DNA of 64,000 bases from Clostridium estertheticum (GTDB lineage: Bacteria; Bacillota; Clostridia; Clostridiales; Clostridiaceae). Under the pieces are notes generated by a model, which saw only the letters and a program-made list of their open reading frames with translations, did no database searches and had not been told where the DNA came from. Of the stretch, positions 18,347-27,723 are shown piece after piece. The first letter of the stretch is position 1; each line of letters opens with the position of its first letter. Position numbers and translations under genes: made by a program. The stretch is taken from positions 3,472,001 to 3,536,000 of the forward strand of contig NZ_CP086239.1 of assembly GCF_026650985.1 (NCBI RefSeq), in the 5' to 3' direction.

Positions 18347-19249
18347 TCAAATTTCCAATTTTTTAAGTAATTTCGACTGTATGAGTGTTACACTTAATAT
18401 CATAACAAACATTACCACACTAACAGCTGCTCCGAAACCAAAAGCCGCATCTCCATTTAATGAACTACCAAAAGCATACCTAAAAAAGAATGTACTCATA
18501 AAGTCTAATGAGCCTGTTGCTCCACCATTAGCTCCAGCAATCATATATGGTAAATCAAAAACAGTTAAACCCCATATTGTGTCAAGCACTATCACATTAG
18601 TTATAGATGGCCACATTAATGGGAGTATTATAGAAGTAAACCTTTTTAATGCTCCTGCACCGTCTACTAATGCTGCTTCTATAATTGATTCTGAAATATC
18701 TCTCATATTTGCTACAAACAAGATCATACCATAACCTACACCTGACCATGTAACAGCTATAATCAATACTATAAATGAGTATTTAGGATTTCCAAACCAA
18801 TCTTGTTGAAACTTTTGAAGATGAAGTGTTTGTAAAATATTATTAATTAATCCTATTTGTCCATTAAACATCATCATAAAAAAGAAACTAGTAATGACAT
18901 TGCCAATTACCCATGGCATAAGAATTAACATTTGAAAAATTTTGTATCCTCTGATTTTTGTATATATTAGATATGCAAATAGAACTTGTATTGGGGTAAT
19001 AACCAAAAGAGTCCAAAATATATATTTCATATTGTTCAAAAATGCTGATAAAAACATTGCTGACGTTCTTGGATCAAACAACAGTTTATAATAATTTTGA
19101 AGACCTATAAATTTCATGGGACCAATTCCAGACCACTCGTAAAAACTATATCTAATTGAATCAATCATAGGATAAACACTAAAAATTGTATATAAAATTA
19201 GTCCTGGTAATATAAATAATATGTATGGTCTTTTTCTAAAAAATTTCAT
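18347..19249 (-). CDS. Sugar ABC transporter permease, MalF type
   Basis: A 300-residue permease with six helices (the first at about residues 9-29) and an EAA loop (ESIIEAALVDGAGALKRFTSIILPL). It forms the membrane channel with the MalG-type protein. ATG 19249 has GAGGTGG directly upstream; a GTG at 19264 is an unlikely alternative. The genes are 16 bp apart and co-oriented with the binding-protein gene. Confidence 0.92.
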   Translation of the reverse strand: MKFFRKRPYILFILPGLILYTIFSVYPMIDSIRYSFYEWSGIGPMKFIGLQNYYKLLFDPRTSAMFLSAFLNNMKYIFWTLLVITPIQVLFAYLIYTKIRGYKIFQMLILMPWVIGNVITSFFFMMMFNGQIGLINNILQTLHLQKFQQDWFGNPKYSFIVLIIAVTWSGVGYGMILFVANMRDISESIIEAALVDGAGALKRFTSIILPLMWPSITNVIVLDTIWGLTVFDLPYMIAGANGGATGSLDFMSTFFFRYAFGSSLNGDAAFGFGAAVSVVMFVMILSVTLIQSKLLKKLEI

Positions 19250-19329
19250 ATTCCACCTCTCCACAAAAGTTTTTTTAAAATTAAAGCAGAGTTTTTAAGA
19301 CTCCACTTAAATTCTAAAAGTAATATTAG

Positions 19330-20610
19330 TTATCTTTTTTTCGAATAATCTTGTGCAGCATCAAGTTCCTTTATTAAATTCTGGGCAGTTATTTTTCCTC
19401 CAACCCACTTTGAACTATCATCTTCCCAAAGCTTTCTTGGATTTAAACCCTCTTTAGCTCTGTAACCAATAATTGAATAGAAACTATCTACCTGTTTGTT
19501 AGCAGTACCCATGTCTTTTGTCAATTGATCATTAGCCTTTAAGCTTGACATTGCTGGAATACTTCCTGTAGATGTAACAAACGCTTGTTGTGCTTCTACC
19601 GATGATGCAAATTGTAAATATTTCAATACCTCAGCAGGATGTTTTGTCTTTGCATACCCTGCCCAACCGACTGAATAAGTAACAACCATTGATTTCCCAC
19701 CTTTAACCATTGGCATCTGAAAAGCTCCTAGGTTTACATCTGGATTGCTACTTTTAATATCACTTACAAGCCAAGATCCATTTATAAGCATAGCAGTATT
19801 TTTCTTAGCGAAATTTAGAGTTGCTGCAGTAGTATCTGAACCTAATCCATTGTTCGTAAAATACCCTTTTTTCTTCCATTCTTCATATTTATTTAAGCAT
19901 TTAAGCAATCTTGGATCATTAATTTTTGCTTTTCCAGCTGCAGCTTCATCCAACCAGTCAGGTGCTATTGCTGCAATTATTGGTTCTAAAGTGAATAAAA
20001 TATCCCAACTTGATTTTTCTCCTAATGATATAGGTGTAATTCCATTTTTAAGTAATGTATCACAAGCAGTCTCAAATTCTGCCAAAGTATTAGGAACTTT
20101 TATTCCATACTTTTCAAATATGTCTTTATGGTAATAAGTAACCCTTGTTTCAAGAGTAGCTCCTGGGGTTACATATAGTTTATCCTTTCCTGCCGCATCC
20201 TTTAAAAATAGAATCGATTGAGCACTAGTGTTAAACTTTGTTAAGTCTATTTTATCAGTCAAATCCATTGCTCCACCATTTTTTACTATACTTGAAAGTT
20301 TATTATCTTTATTACCATTTGACCAAAATATATCTGGTGCGTCTCCTGCTTGTATTGCAGTATTTAATAAAGTATCATACTGTTCACCTTTGTTTTCAAC
20401 CGTAACTTTGATATTAGGATTCTTTTTATTAAACAAATCAATTATCTTCTGGTCAGCCGTTGAATAAGGTTCATTATGATCCCACAATGTAAGATTTACA
20501 GTCTCACTTTTAGTTGTACCTGACGAACTAGCACCACAACCTGATAAAACTGAACCTAATAATATAGTTGTGATTATAAACGTTAAATTTTTAAAATTCT
20601 TTTTATTCAT
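19330..20610 (-). CDS. Sugar-binding lipoprotein of the ABC importer
   Basis: A 426-residue family 1 extracellular solute-binding protein. It has a lipoprotein signal (basic start, hydrophobic core and lipobox LSGC, so Cys becomes the lipidated first residue) and the usual VNLTLWDHNEP opening. The rest matches sugar-binding proteins of CUT1 importers. The linked rhamnosidase and beta-glucosidase suggest rhamnose-containing glycosides as ligand. AGGAGG stands upstream; ATG 20610 is chosen over the adjacent TTG. Confidence 0.92.
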   Translation of the reverse strand: MNKKNFKNLTFIITTILLGSVLSGCGASSSGTTKSETVNLTLWDHNEPYSTADQKIIDLFNKKNPNIKVTVENKGEQYDTLLNTAIQAGDAPDIFWSNGNKDNKLSSIVKNGGAMDLTDKIDLTKFNTSAQSILFLKDAAGKDKLYVTPGATLETRVTYYHKDIFEKYGIKVPNTLAEFETACDTLLKNGITPISLGEKSSWDILFTLEPIIAAIAPDWLDEAAAGKAKINDPRLLKCLNKYEEWKKKGYFTNNGLGSDTTAATLNFAKKNTAMLINGSWLVSDIKSSNPDVNLGAFQMPMVKGGKSMVVTYSVGWAGYAKTKHPAEVLKYLQFASSVEAQQAFVTSTGSIPAMSSLKANDQLTKDMGTANKQVDSFYSIIGYRAKEGLNPRKLWEDDSSKWVGGKITAQNLIKELDAAQDYSKKR

Positions 20611-20802
20611 CAAGATTCCTCCTATAATAATATAATTTAATTGCTTTTTTTTATATTTTTATTATAACTTAGAAAAATATTTTTCATAATAGTTAAAACT
20701 TATAGACTTCTGCAAAATATTAGCCATCTATACGTTTACAGTTGTCGAAAAATACAAATATTAAGAATAAGGTGTAAAATATTTAGATTTTGATTCCAAA
20801 AA

Positions 20803-22416
20803 TTAAGATTTTTTATATTCTGTAATATTTTTCCCTGTTGTTTTTTTAAAAACCTTTACAAAATAATTAACACTATTGAATCCAACTCTTTCCGAAACCT
20901 CAATTGCAGATAGACTTTCATCTTTTAATATCATCTTTGCTTTTTCAATCCGTAATTGTGTTAAGTAATCTATAAAGTTTTTATTCATTTCTTTTTTAAA
21001 ATATTGACATAAATAATTTTTATTCAAATGAAACTCTTCTGACATAAATTTCAAACTTAGTCCTTCACTATAGTGATTATCTATATAAGTTTTTATCTTA
21101 TTTATTAATTTTATTTGAGTAGATTGTTTTTGAATATTTTGTTCAATTTGTTCTAGACAAAAGATTATATACTTTTCTATTATACTTGCATACTTAATAT
21201 CTTCTATTACTAGTGAAGGAGTAATATTTTTACTATTATATACATTTTGATCTAAACGAGAGTCAAAATATTCAAGCAAATAAAAATTAATAGAATACAA
21301 AATATTATTTACTTCTTGTCTGAATATAGACGGTGATATCTCTTGTTCCTTCATGTATTTAAAATATTGTTGGATACTTTGAACCATTTTCGTTTTATTA
21401 AAACTATAATTGGATTTATCTATAATATTATCTTGAATTTTTTTTATATTATTAATATCTGTAATACTGTTAAATTTCATTGTAGGTTCATAATAAACAA
21501 TGCTGCCTTTCCCATTATAAAATCTAAATGAAAAAGCTTCCTCGGCCTCTGTATATGCTTTTTTTACCAAAACTAATGAGTTGTGCATTTTACTTATTCC
21601 AACTGAAATACTGCAATTAAAATATTCATTAAGCGATATACAGATATTCTCAATTAGGTAATTTACCTTTTCAAATATTACCTTCTTACTATTTTCTTCT
21701 TCAATTGTTAATAATACTATGATTCTTAAATCTTTATCAATGAACACTTCCCCTAATCCATATCTATTAAAGATTTCATCAATAACACTTATTACTGATT
21801 TTAAATCAAAGCCATTTTTAATCTCAAAAAATTCCTCATCATATTCCTCATCAATTCCCAGCATAACTAATATTAAATTATTTGAACCTAATCTTTTACA
21901 GTATGTTAAAATTTTATTTTGCAATTCTTCGCCCACAAAATCATCTTGTTGTAAATTCATTAATTCACTTATAATACTTTTCTTCATTTCGTCCAAATTT
22001 ACTACAATTTGTATACTACTACTGCTACTACTACCTTTTTCATTAAAGATTTGTTCCTTAATTTTCAATAGAATATCAATCAGTCCATTTTCCTCAATTT
22101 CATACTTTAAGATATAATCATCGGCGCCTTGCTTAAACGCACCTCTTATGAGTTTAAAATCATCATGACAAGTTAAAACAACAATTTTTATGTCGTTATA
22201 TATCTTTTTCAACTCCTGGATTAGCTGCATTCCATCCATTATAGGCATAGTGATATCTGTTAACACAATATCAGGTTTGCTTTTTTTACAGTATTCAAGA
22301 GCATCCTTACCATTAGAAAATGTATTAACTACAGTAAATTCTTTTGAATCTTCTATATAAGATTTAATTCCAAGTCTAACTAAAATTTCATCATCTACAA
22401 TTATTATATTACACAT
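20803..22416 (-). CDS. YesN-type response regulator with AraC DNA-binding domain
   Basis: A 537-residue regulator: receiver domain at about 1-125 (VDDEILVRLG, Asp in DIVLTDITMP, Lys in ILKYE), a long middle region, and a C-terminal AraC-type double helix-turn-helix from about 435 (FMSEEFHLNKNYLCQYFKKE). It forms a pair with the YesM-type kinase just upstream and probably activates the sugar importer and hydrolase genes downstream. AAGGAG precedes the ATG. Confidence 0.92.
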   Translation of the reverse strand: MCNIIIVDDEILVRLGIKSYIEDSKEFTVVNTFSNGKDALEYCKKSKPDIVLTDITMPIMDGMQLIQELKKIYNDIKIVVLTCHDDFKLIRGAFKQGADDYILKYEIEENGLIDILLKIKEQIFNEKGSSSSSSIQIVVNLDEMKKSIISELMNLQQDDFVGEELQNKILTYCKRLGSNNLILVMLGIDEEYDEEFFEIKNGFDLKSVISVIDEIFNRYGLGEVFIDKDLRIIVLLTIEEENSKKVIFEKVNYLIENICISLNEYFNCSISVGISKMHNSLVLVKKAYTEAEEAFSFRFYNGKGSIVYYEPTMKFNSITDINNIKKIQDNIIDKSNYSFNKTKMVQSIQQYFKYMKEQEISPSIFRQEVNNILYSINFYLLEYFDSRLDQNVYNSKNITPSLVIEDIKYASIIEKYIIFCLEQIEQNIQKQSTQIKLINKIKTYIDNHYSEGLSLKFMSEEFHLNKNYLCQYFKKEMNKNFIDYLTQLRIEKAKMILKDESLSAIEVSERVGFNSVNYFVKVFKKTTGKNITEYKKS

Positions 22417-22442
22417 AAAGTGTTCTCCTTCTTTAAATAATT

Positions 22443-24209
22443 TTATAATATTAACGGTAGCACAATTGTTACTATAGTTCCTACCCCAAAAGTACTTTTT
22501 ATGCTTATCCCATATTTATTGCTATAGTTTAGAACAATCCTGTCATTTATATTTTTTATTCCCATTTTATTGTAGGCATTATCACTCTTTCCTAAGTATA
22601 ATTTACTTAAATCTTCCTGACTCATACCAATTCCATTATCTTCAATTTGAATATACAATTTTTCTTCTTTAATGAATATTTTTATATTTATTTCTCCAAA
22701 CATACCCTTTTCACTAAACCCATGCAATATACAATTTTCTATTACAGGCTGAATTGTAAATTTCATGATTTTATTATTTTTAATGTCCTCAGGCACCTCA
22801 TAATTAATATTAAAGTTCCCGAATCTTACATTTTGTATGTACACATAGTTATCTAGTAACTCAATTTCCTCTGTAATTGTTATTAACTCATCACCATTTT
22901 TAGCCACATTTCTTAAAAGTTTAATAAATGCACTAAGCATTTTCTTAATTGCATCTTGCTTATTCAAAATTGCAATAAACTTTATTGAATTTAAAGTATT
23001 ATACATAAAATGCGGATTAATTTGTGATTGTAACGCTAATAATTCAGCTTTTCCTTTTTCTTTTTCCTTTTCCTTCACTTCAGTAACAAGTTCATTTATT
23101 TTTTTAACCATCACATTAAAGGTTCTACTCAGAGCTCCTATCTCATCTTTACTAGTGTCATCAACCGTAATTGTAAAACATCCTTCTTGCACCATTTTAA
23201 TTTTTTCGCTTAGATTTTTAATAGGTTTAGTTATTTTTTTAGGAAATATATAAATTAGAAAGGATAAAAAAATTATAAAAATAACAATTATAGTGAGTAT
23301 TATGTTCTTTATTGAATATACTTCCTTAAGAAGTTCATGTAATGGAATATAAGAAACAAATGTCCATCCTGTAACATTAGATGTAGAGAATACTATAAGA
23401 GTTTTTTTATTTCCTATTTTTTCAACAAAGCTACCATTTTTTAATTTTACAGCTTTTTTCAAATAATCATTCTCTAAATGTTTTCCTATTAAGTTCTTGT
23501 CCATTGATGAAACTACTGTTAGGTCTTGTGAAACTACAATATTAGTAGAGGTTTTGCTTAAGTTAATATTTTTGTAAATATCATTAAAAAAGCTATCACT
23601 AATTATTAATACAAGTGTACCAACTTTTGTTCCATCCTGTGATTTAATTTCCCTCACAGCACTAAAACCCATATCATTTAATATAGATTGTAACTTTTCA
23701 GTAGGAATCCATACAACTCTACCATCTGCTTCAAAAGCTTTTTTTCTTATCTTTTCATAGCCTCCATCATTATATGGAGTACCATACCCATTATAATAAA
23801 CACGTCCATCATTAGTCATTATATAGGAAGAAAGAACATATTTATCAACGTTAATTAGGCTTAACATTACATCCGCTACTGATTTTTGAATTTCATATTT
23901 CTCATAAGAATCCTTATATGGTTTTTTCATACTTTCAATTATAGCTTCATTTGAATATATTTGCCTTGTAAGATTATTATATATCATAAGTTTTGAATCT
24001 ATGGTAATATTCACTTGATTAATCAATTGCGATGTATACATTTGAGTCTTATCGCTAATAAAATTAAAATATATATTATACATTATAACTAATACTAATA
24101 TAGTTGGAATAAATATTAGTATTAAAAAAGAAACTAAAACCTGATATTGGAGTTTATGATTTAACGATTTAATTTTAATAAACAATTTTTTGAAAGAATT
24201 AACTTTCAT
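22443..24209 (-). CDS. YesM-type sensor histidine kinase
   Basis: A 588-residue membrane kinase. One helix at about 25-48 and a second at about 300-320 flank an extracellular sensor of roughly 250 residues; then a HAMP domain, the YesM-type phosphoacceptor in INPHFMYNTLNSIK, and an ATPase domain with ENCILHG and DNGIGM. This class senses sugars or their binding proteins. ATG 24209 is preferred although AGGAG is 11 bases away; the GTG at 24221 would start within the Shine-Dalgarno. It is the first gene of the locus. Confidence 0.92.
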   Translation of the reverse strand: MKVNSFKKLFIKIKSLNHKLQYQVLVSFLILIFIPTILVLVIMYNIYFNFISDKTQMYTSQLINQVNITIDSKLMIYNNLTRQIYSNEAIIESMKKPYKDSYEKYEIQKSVADVMLSLINVDKYVLSSYIMTNDGRVYYNGYGTPYNDGGYEKIRKKAFEADGRVVWIPTEKLQSILNDMGFSAVREIKSQDGTKVGTLVLIISDSFFNDIYKNINLSKTSTNIVVSQDLTVVSSMDKNLIGKHLENDYLKKAVKLKNGSFVEKIGNKKTLIVFSTSNVTGWTFVSYIPLHELLKEVYSIKNIILTIIVIFIIFLSFLIYIFPKKITKPIKNLSEKIKMVQEGCFTITVDDTSKDEIGALSRTFNVMVKKINELVTEVKEKEKEKGKAELLALQSQINPHFMYNTLNSIKFIAILNKQDAIKKMLSAFIKLLRNVAKNGDELITITEEIELLDNYVYIQNVRFGNFNINYEVPEDIKNNKIMKFTIQPVIENCILHGFSEKGMFGEINIKIFIKEEKLYIQIEDNGIGMSQEDLSKLYLGKSDNAYNKMGIKNINDRIVLNYSNKYGISIKSTFGVGTIVTIVLPLIL

Positions 24210-24429
24210 CTTAATAACCACTCCTTTCGATACTTCATCTAATACTATAAATCTTATTTAATATATTTTGAGTCATAACAAGGATTTTATCCAACAGTAG
24301 TTTATATATTAATTTTATAATACTAAAATATTTCGCTTCAATCAGAATTGTAACATTTAAAAAGCTATCTGCATAATATCATTAGATATTTAAGATAGCG
24401 TTTATAATACATTTAAAATGTAAGGTCTT

Positions 24430-24480
24430 AAAAATAAAAAATAGCTGACTAAAGTGTATTTTCACACTTTAGTCAGCTAT
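24430..24480 (-). terminator. Original terminator of the DHA2 pump gene
   Basis: A perfect 16-bp stem (ATAGCTGACTAAAGTG at 24441 with its complement ending at 24480) and a minus-strand tail TTTTTTATTTTT. Its polarity fits the pump gene on the far side of the insertion sequence. Confidence 0.75.
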
Positions 24481-24541
24481 ATCAAACTCTTCAGCCTTAT
24501 CATACACTAAAAAATTTGTGCTATTTACTAAAATACTTCTA

Positions 24542-24549
24542 CTTTTATC
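24542..24549. repeat. Left target-site duplication CTTTTATC
   Basis: Eight bases directly outside the left end of the IS1182-family element, repeated exactly at 26275-26282. Confidence 0.8.
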
Positions 24550-24573
24550 GAGGCCACTGAAAAACTATATGAA

Positions 24574-24609
24574 AAATCGTCATCGAATTAAAGATGGCGA
24601 TTTTTTTAT
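24574..24609 (+). terminator. Left-end terminator inside the insertion sequence
   Basis: AAATCGTCATC and GATGGCGATTT pair (one G-U pair) and TTTTTTT follows. It would shield the transposase from host read-through. Confidence 0.7.
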
Positions 24610-24691
24610 GTAAAAGACTAAAAACAAAAAGGAATTTTAAAAGATATGTCGAATTAGTATAGTAGAATAAAATAAAAGGGGCTAAACTATT

Positions 24692-26152
24692 ATGCTAAAA
24701 GGACAATTGGAAATAAAAATAAATACATACCATAGCTTATATTCGTTAATTATTCCGAAAGATAACATTTTAAAGCAAATTAATGACCTTGTTGACTTTT
24801 CATTTGTTTATGACGAATTGATTATTAACTATAGTTCATCTATGGGTAGAGGTGCTATTAACCCTATAATGCTATTTAAATATTTGCTTTTGAAAGTAAT
24901 ATATGAATTGTCTGATGAAGATGTTGTTGAAAGAACTCTTTATGATATGTCATTTAAATATTTTCTGAATTTAGCCCCAGAAGAAACAAATTTAATAAAC
25001 TCAAGTACATTAACTAAATTTAGAAAGCTTCGCCTTAAAGACATGAATTTATTAGATTTATTAATAAACAAGACTGTAGAACTTGCTATAAAAGAGGGAG
25101 TTTTAAAAAGCAAAGCAATAATAGTTGATGCTACGCATACCAAGTCACGTTATAACCAAAAATCAGCAGGAGAAGAATTATTGAAACGTGCAAAAAATTT
25201 AAGAAAAACATTGTACGGAGTACATCCTGAGATAAAAGAAGATTTGCCGAATAAAGTTACAAATGGAGTACTTGAAGATATTCTTGAGTACTGCAAATTA
25301 TTAATTGATAGCATAAACAAGAATCCAGAAATTGTAGCAAATCCAACTGTGAAAACTAAATTAAACTACTTAACCGAAGCTTTTAATGATGACATAGAAA
25401 ACCTAAAACTATCAAAAGATGAGGATGCAAAAGTGGGGCATAAGACTGAGGATAGTTCTTTTTTTGGATATAAATCACACCTTGCTATGAGTGAAGAACG
25501 TTTAATTACAGCAGCTGTTATTACAACTGGCGAAAAAAGTGATGGAAAGGAGCTCATAGCCTTAATAGAAAAAAGCCGTGAGGCTGGTATAGATGTTAAT
25601 GAAGTAATTGGAGATACAGCTTATTCTGAAAAGAAAAATCTAGAATATGCAAAAGAAAATAAAATTGCATTAATTTCAAAACTAAATCCTGTAATTTCAC
25701 AAGGAATGCGAAAAAAAGAAGATGAATTTGAGTTTAATAAAGATGCTGGTTTATTTGTATGTCCGGCAGGTCATATGGCTATTAAAAAAGCAAAACAGGG
25801 AAAGAAGAATGTTGGTAAAAATCAAGTGTTAACTTACTATTTTAATGTAGAAAAGTGTAAAAATTGTGTTCATAAAGATGGGTGTTATAAAGAAGGCGCT
25901 AAATCTAAAACTTATTCAGTTTCAATAAAGTCAAATACCCACAAAGATCAAATAGAGTTCGAAAAAAGTGAATATTTTAAAAAACGTGCTAGGGAGCGTT
26001 ATATGATAGAGGCTAAAAATAGTGAACTTAAGCACCAACATGGCTATGATGTAGCAATATCGTCAGGCTTAATTAGCATGCAAATGCAAGGTGCATTATC
26101 AATCTTCACTGTGAATCTAAAGAGAATAATTAAGTTGAAAAGCATGAAATAG
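24692..26152 (+). CDS. IS1182-family transposase
   Basis: A complete 486-residue DDE transposase. The N-terminal DUF772-like region (FSFVYDELIINYSSSMGRGA, NPIMLFKYLLL), the first Asp in AIIVDATHTKSR, a second in EVIGDTAYSEKKN, a Cys-rich insert (CKNCVHKDGC) and the ARERYMIEAKNSELKHQHG segment with the catalytic Glu match IS1182-family enzymes. AGGGGC stands upstream of the ATG. No frameshift is seen, so the element may be active. Confidence 0.93.
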   Translation: MLKGQLEIKINTYHSLYSLIIPKDNILKQINDLVDFSFVYDELIINYSSSMGRGAINPIMLFKYLLLKVIYELSDEDVVERTLYDMSFKYFLNLAPEETNLINSSTLTKFRKLRLKDMNLLDLLINKTVELAIKEGVLKSKAIIVDATHTKSRYNQKSAGEELLKRAKNLRKTLYGVHPEIKEDLPNKVTNGVLEDILEYCKLLIDSINKNPEIVANPTVKTKLNYLTEAFNDDIENLKLSKDEDAKVGHKTEDSSFFGYKSHLAMSEERLITAAVITTGEKSDGKELIALIEKSREAGIDVNEVIGDTAYSEKKNLEYAKENKIALISKLNPVISQGMRKKEDEFEFNKDAGLFVCPAGHMAIKKAKQGKKNVGKNQVLTYYFNVEKCKNCVHKDGCYKEGAKSKTYSVSIKSNTHKDQIEFEKSEYFKKRARERYMIEAKNSELKHQHGYDVAISSGLISMQMQGALSIFTVNLKRIIKLKSMK

Positions 26153-26176
26153 GGCTTTTAAAACTTAATTATAAAA

Positions 26177-26221
26177 GAAAAAGCATGAGATATCCAAAAA
26201 TATGGATTCCTCATGCTTTTT
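26177..26221. terminator. Right-end bidirectional terminator of the insertion sequence
   Basis: AAAAGCATGAG and CTCATGCTTTT form the stem, with T tracts on both strands. It ends the transposase transcript and would also stop the efflux pump transcript entering from the right. Confidence 0.75.
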
Positions 26222-26274
26222 CTATTCAAATTTGAAAACTCTACTGAAAAAAGAGTGCTTTTTTCAGTGGCCTC

Positions 26275-26282
26275 CTTTTATC
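26275..26282. repeat. Right target-site duplication CTTTTATC
   Basis: It copies 24542-24549 and contains the TAA stop codon of the DHA2 pump gene (26278-26280 on the minus strand). Confidence 0.8.
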
Positions 26283-27684
26283 TTGAGGTTTTTTTATAAT
26301 TACTCTCACGACCAAAAGCAAATGATAAAATCAAACCAATTACAGCAATACCAAATGCAACCATTGTTGCACTTGAAAATCCTGTAGCTACTGCAACTTC
26401 ACTTGTTACATGTCCTACTGCTAAAGTTTTAACTTGAACTGCTGACATTATTCCCATAAAAAGTGATGATCCTATTGCTGCTGAAACTTGTTGAAGTGTA
26501 TTTACTATTGCTACCCCATGAGGATAGTATTCCTTTGGTAATTGTCTTAATGCATGTGTTTGAGATGGTGACATAGTAAGACCAACACCTATACCTATAA
26601 ATGTATAAGTTATTATTATCTTTATTAATGATGTTTCACTATTAGAAAAAGATAAAACGAATATAAATATAGCTATTATTCCTACTCCAACTGGCACTAA
26701 CCATTTAACTCCATATTTATCATAAATTTTCCCACCTATTGCTGCTGCAATTCCATTGCAGAGTACAGCTGGTAATAACGAAATAGCTGCCACAAATGTT
26801 GTCGCTTTAAGTGACCCCTGCATAAACATTGGCAACATTACATTCATAGTAAATATAGTCATCATTGCTACCATTACTAATAATGAACCTATCACAAATT
26901 TAGAATATTTAAATGGTAATAAGTTTAGCATAGGTTGCTTCAAACTAATTTGACGTTTTACGAAAAAAATCATACAAATTATTCCTATTGCAAAGCTTAG
27001 TAAAGTAACTTTAATATCACTTCCATTAATACCACTTATTCCATATATTATAGTTGCAAGTCCTATAGTTGATAAAACAATAGATAAGTAATCTATTTTA
27101 GGTTTTGTAATTTCCCCTACATTAGCTAATGCTAACTTTCCTGCAATCATAACTAATACTATAATCGGAATTAAAATTATAAATAATACATGCCAACTAA
27201 AATATTGTAATATAATTCCTGAAACTGTTGGTCCAAATGCAGGTCCAAGTGTAACTGCACATACACATATTGCCATTGATGAACCTATCTTTTCCTTTGG
27301 TGACACTAATAATACTGTATTCATCATAATCGGTATCATCATACCCGTTCCTGAAGCTTGTATCATTCTTGAAATCAATAATACAACAAAAGATCCCGAA
27401 CATGCTGCAGAGATTGTTCCTACCAATAATAATCCTAATGCACTAAAAAATAAGTTTCTAGTTTTAAATGTTTGAATAAGAAATGCTGTAATCGGCACCA
27501 TAACTGATGTTACTATCATATATGCTGTGATTAACCATTGAACAGTTGCAACTGTAACATTCATCTCTTTCATAATGCCTGACAATGCCACATTTAATAT
27601 AGTTTCATTAAACGTGGCTATAAATGCACTAAGCACTAAAACGGCTATAATTCTTGTTGCGTTTATTTTTTTTGTAGTTTTCAA
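26278..27684 (-). CDS. DHA2-family drug:H+ antiporter (EmrB/QacA type)
   Basis: A 468-residue major facilitator with about 14 helices. The first-helix motif ATFNETILNVALSGIMKEMNV, followed by TVQWLITAYMIVTSVMVP, is diagnostic for the DHA2 drug antiporters. I favour TTG 27684, seven bases after AGGGG; ATG 27699 has no site upstream and contains that AGGGG. An insertion sequence has landed at its stop codon, so its own terminator is now 1.7 kb away, but the coding sequence is complete. Confidence 0.9.
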   Translation of the reverse strand: MKTTKKINATRIIAVLVLSAFIATFNETILNVALSGIMKEMNVTVATVQWLITAYMIVTSVMVPITAFLIQTFKTRNLFFSALGLLLVGTISAACSGSFVVLLISRMIQASGTGMMIPIMMNTVLLVSPKEKIGSSMAICVCAVTLGPAFGPTVSGIILQYFSWHVLFIILIPIIVLVMIAGKLALANVGEITKPKIDYLSIVLSTIGLATIIYGISGINGSDIKVTLLSFAIGIICMIFFVKRQISLKQPMLNLLPFKYSKFVIGSLLVMVAMMTIFTMNVMLPMFMQGSLKATTFVAAISLLPAVLCNGIAAAIGGKIYDKYGVKWLVPVGVGIIAIFIFVLSFSNSETSLIKIIITYTFIGIGVGLTMSPSQTHALRQLPKEYYPHGVAIVNTLQQVSAAIGSSLFMGIMSAVQVKTLAVGHVTSEVAVATGFSSATMVAFGIAVIGLILSFAFGRESNYKKTSR

Positions 27685-27723
27685 TTCATTGCCCCTCATT
27701 TTTACTTTTATTTATAAGGTTTT

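Larger units (their letters stand above)
24210..24549. other. Gene-free interval before the insertion sequence
   Basis: It contains the presumed promoter region of the kinase gene (no clear consensus), the terminator at 24430-24480 and about 70 bases that appear to be the original 3' end of the efflux pump transcript before the insertion sequence landed. Confidence 0.5.
24550..26274 (+). mobile_element. IS1182-family insertion sequence
   Basis: The element is 1725 bp long. Terminal inverted repeats GAGGCCACTGAAAAA lie at 24550-24564 and, inverted, at 26260-26274. CTTTTATC is duplicated at both sides. It holds one intact transposase gene and a strong hairpin near each end (24574-24609 and 26177-26221) that would stop outside transcription from entering. 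The perfect duplication and open reading frame point to a recent insertion. Confidence 0.88.
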
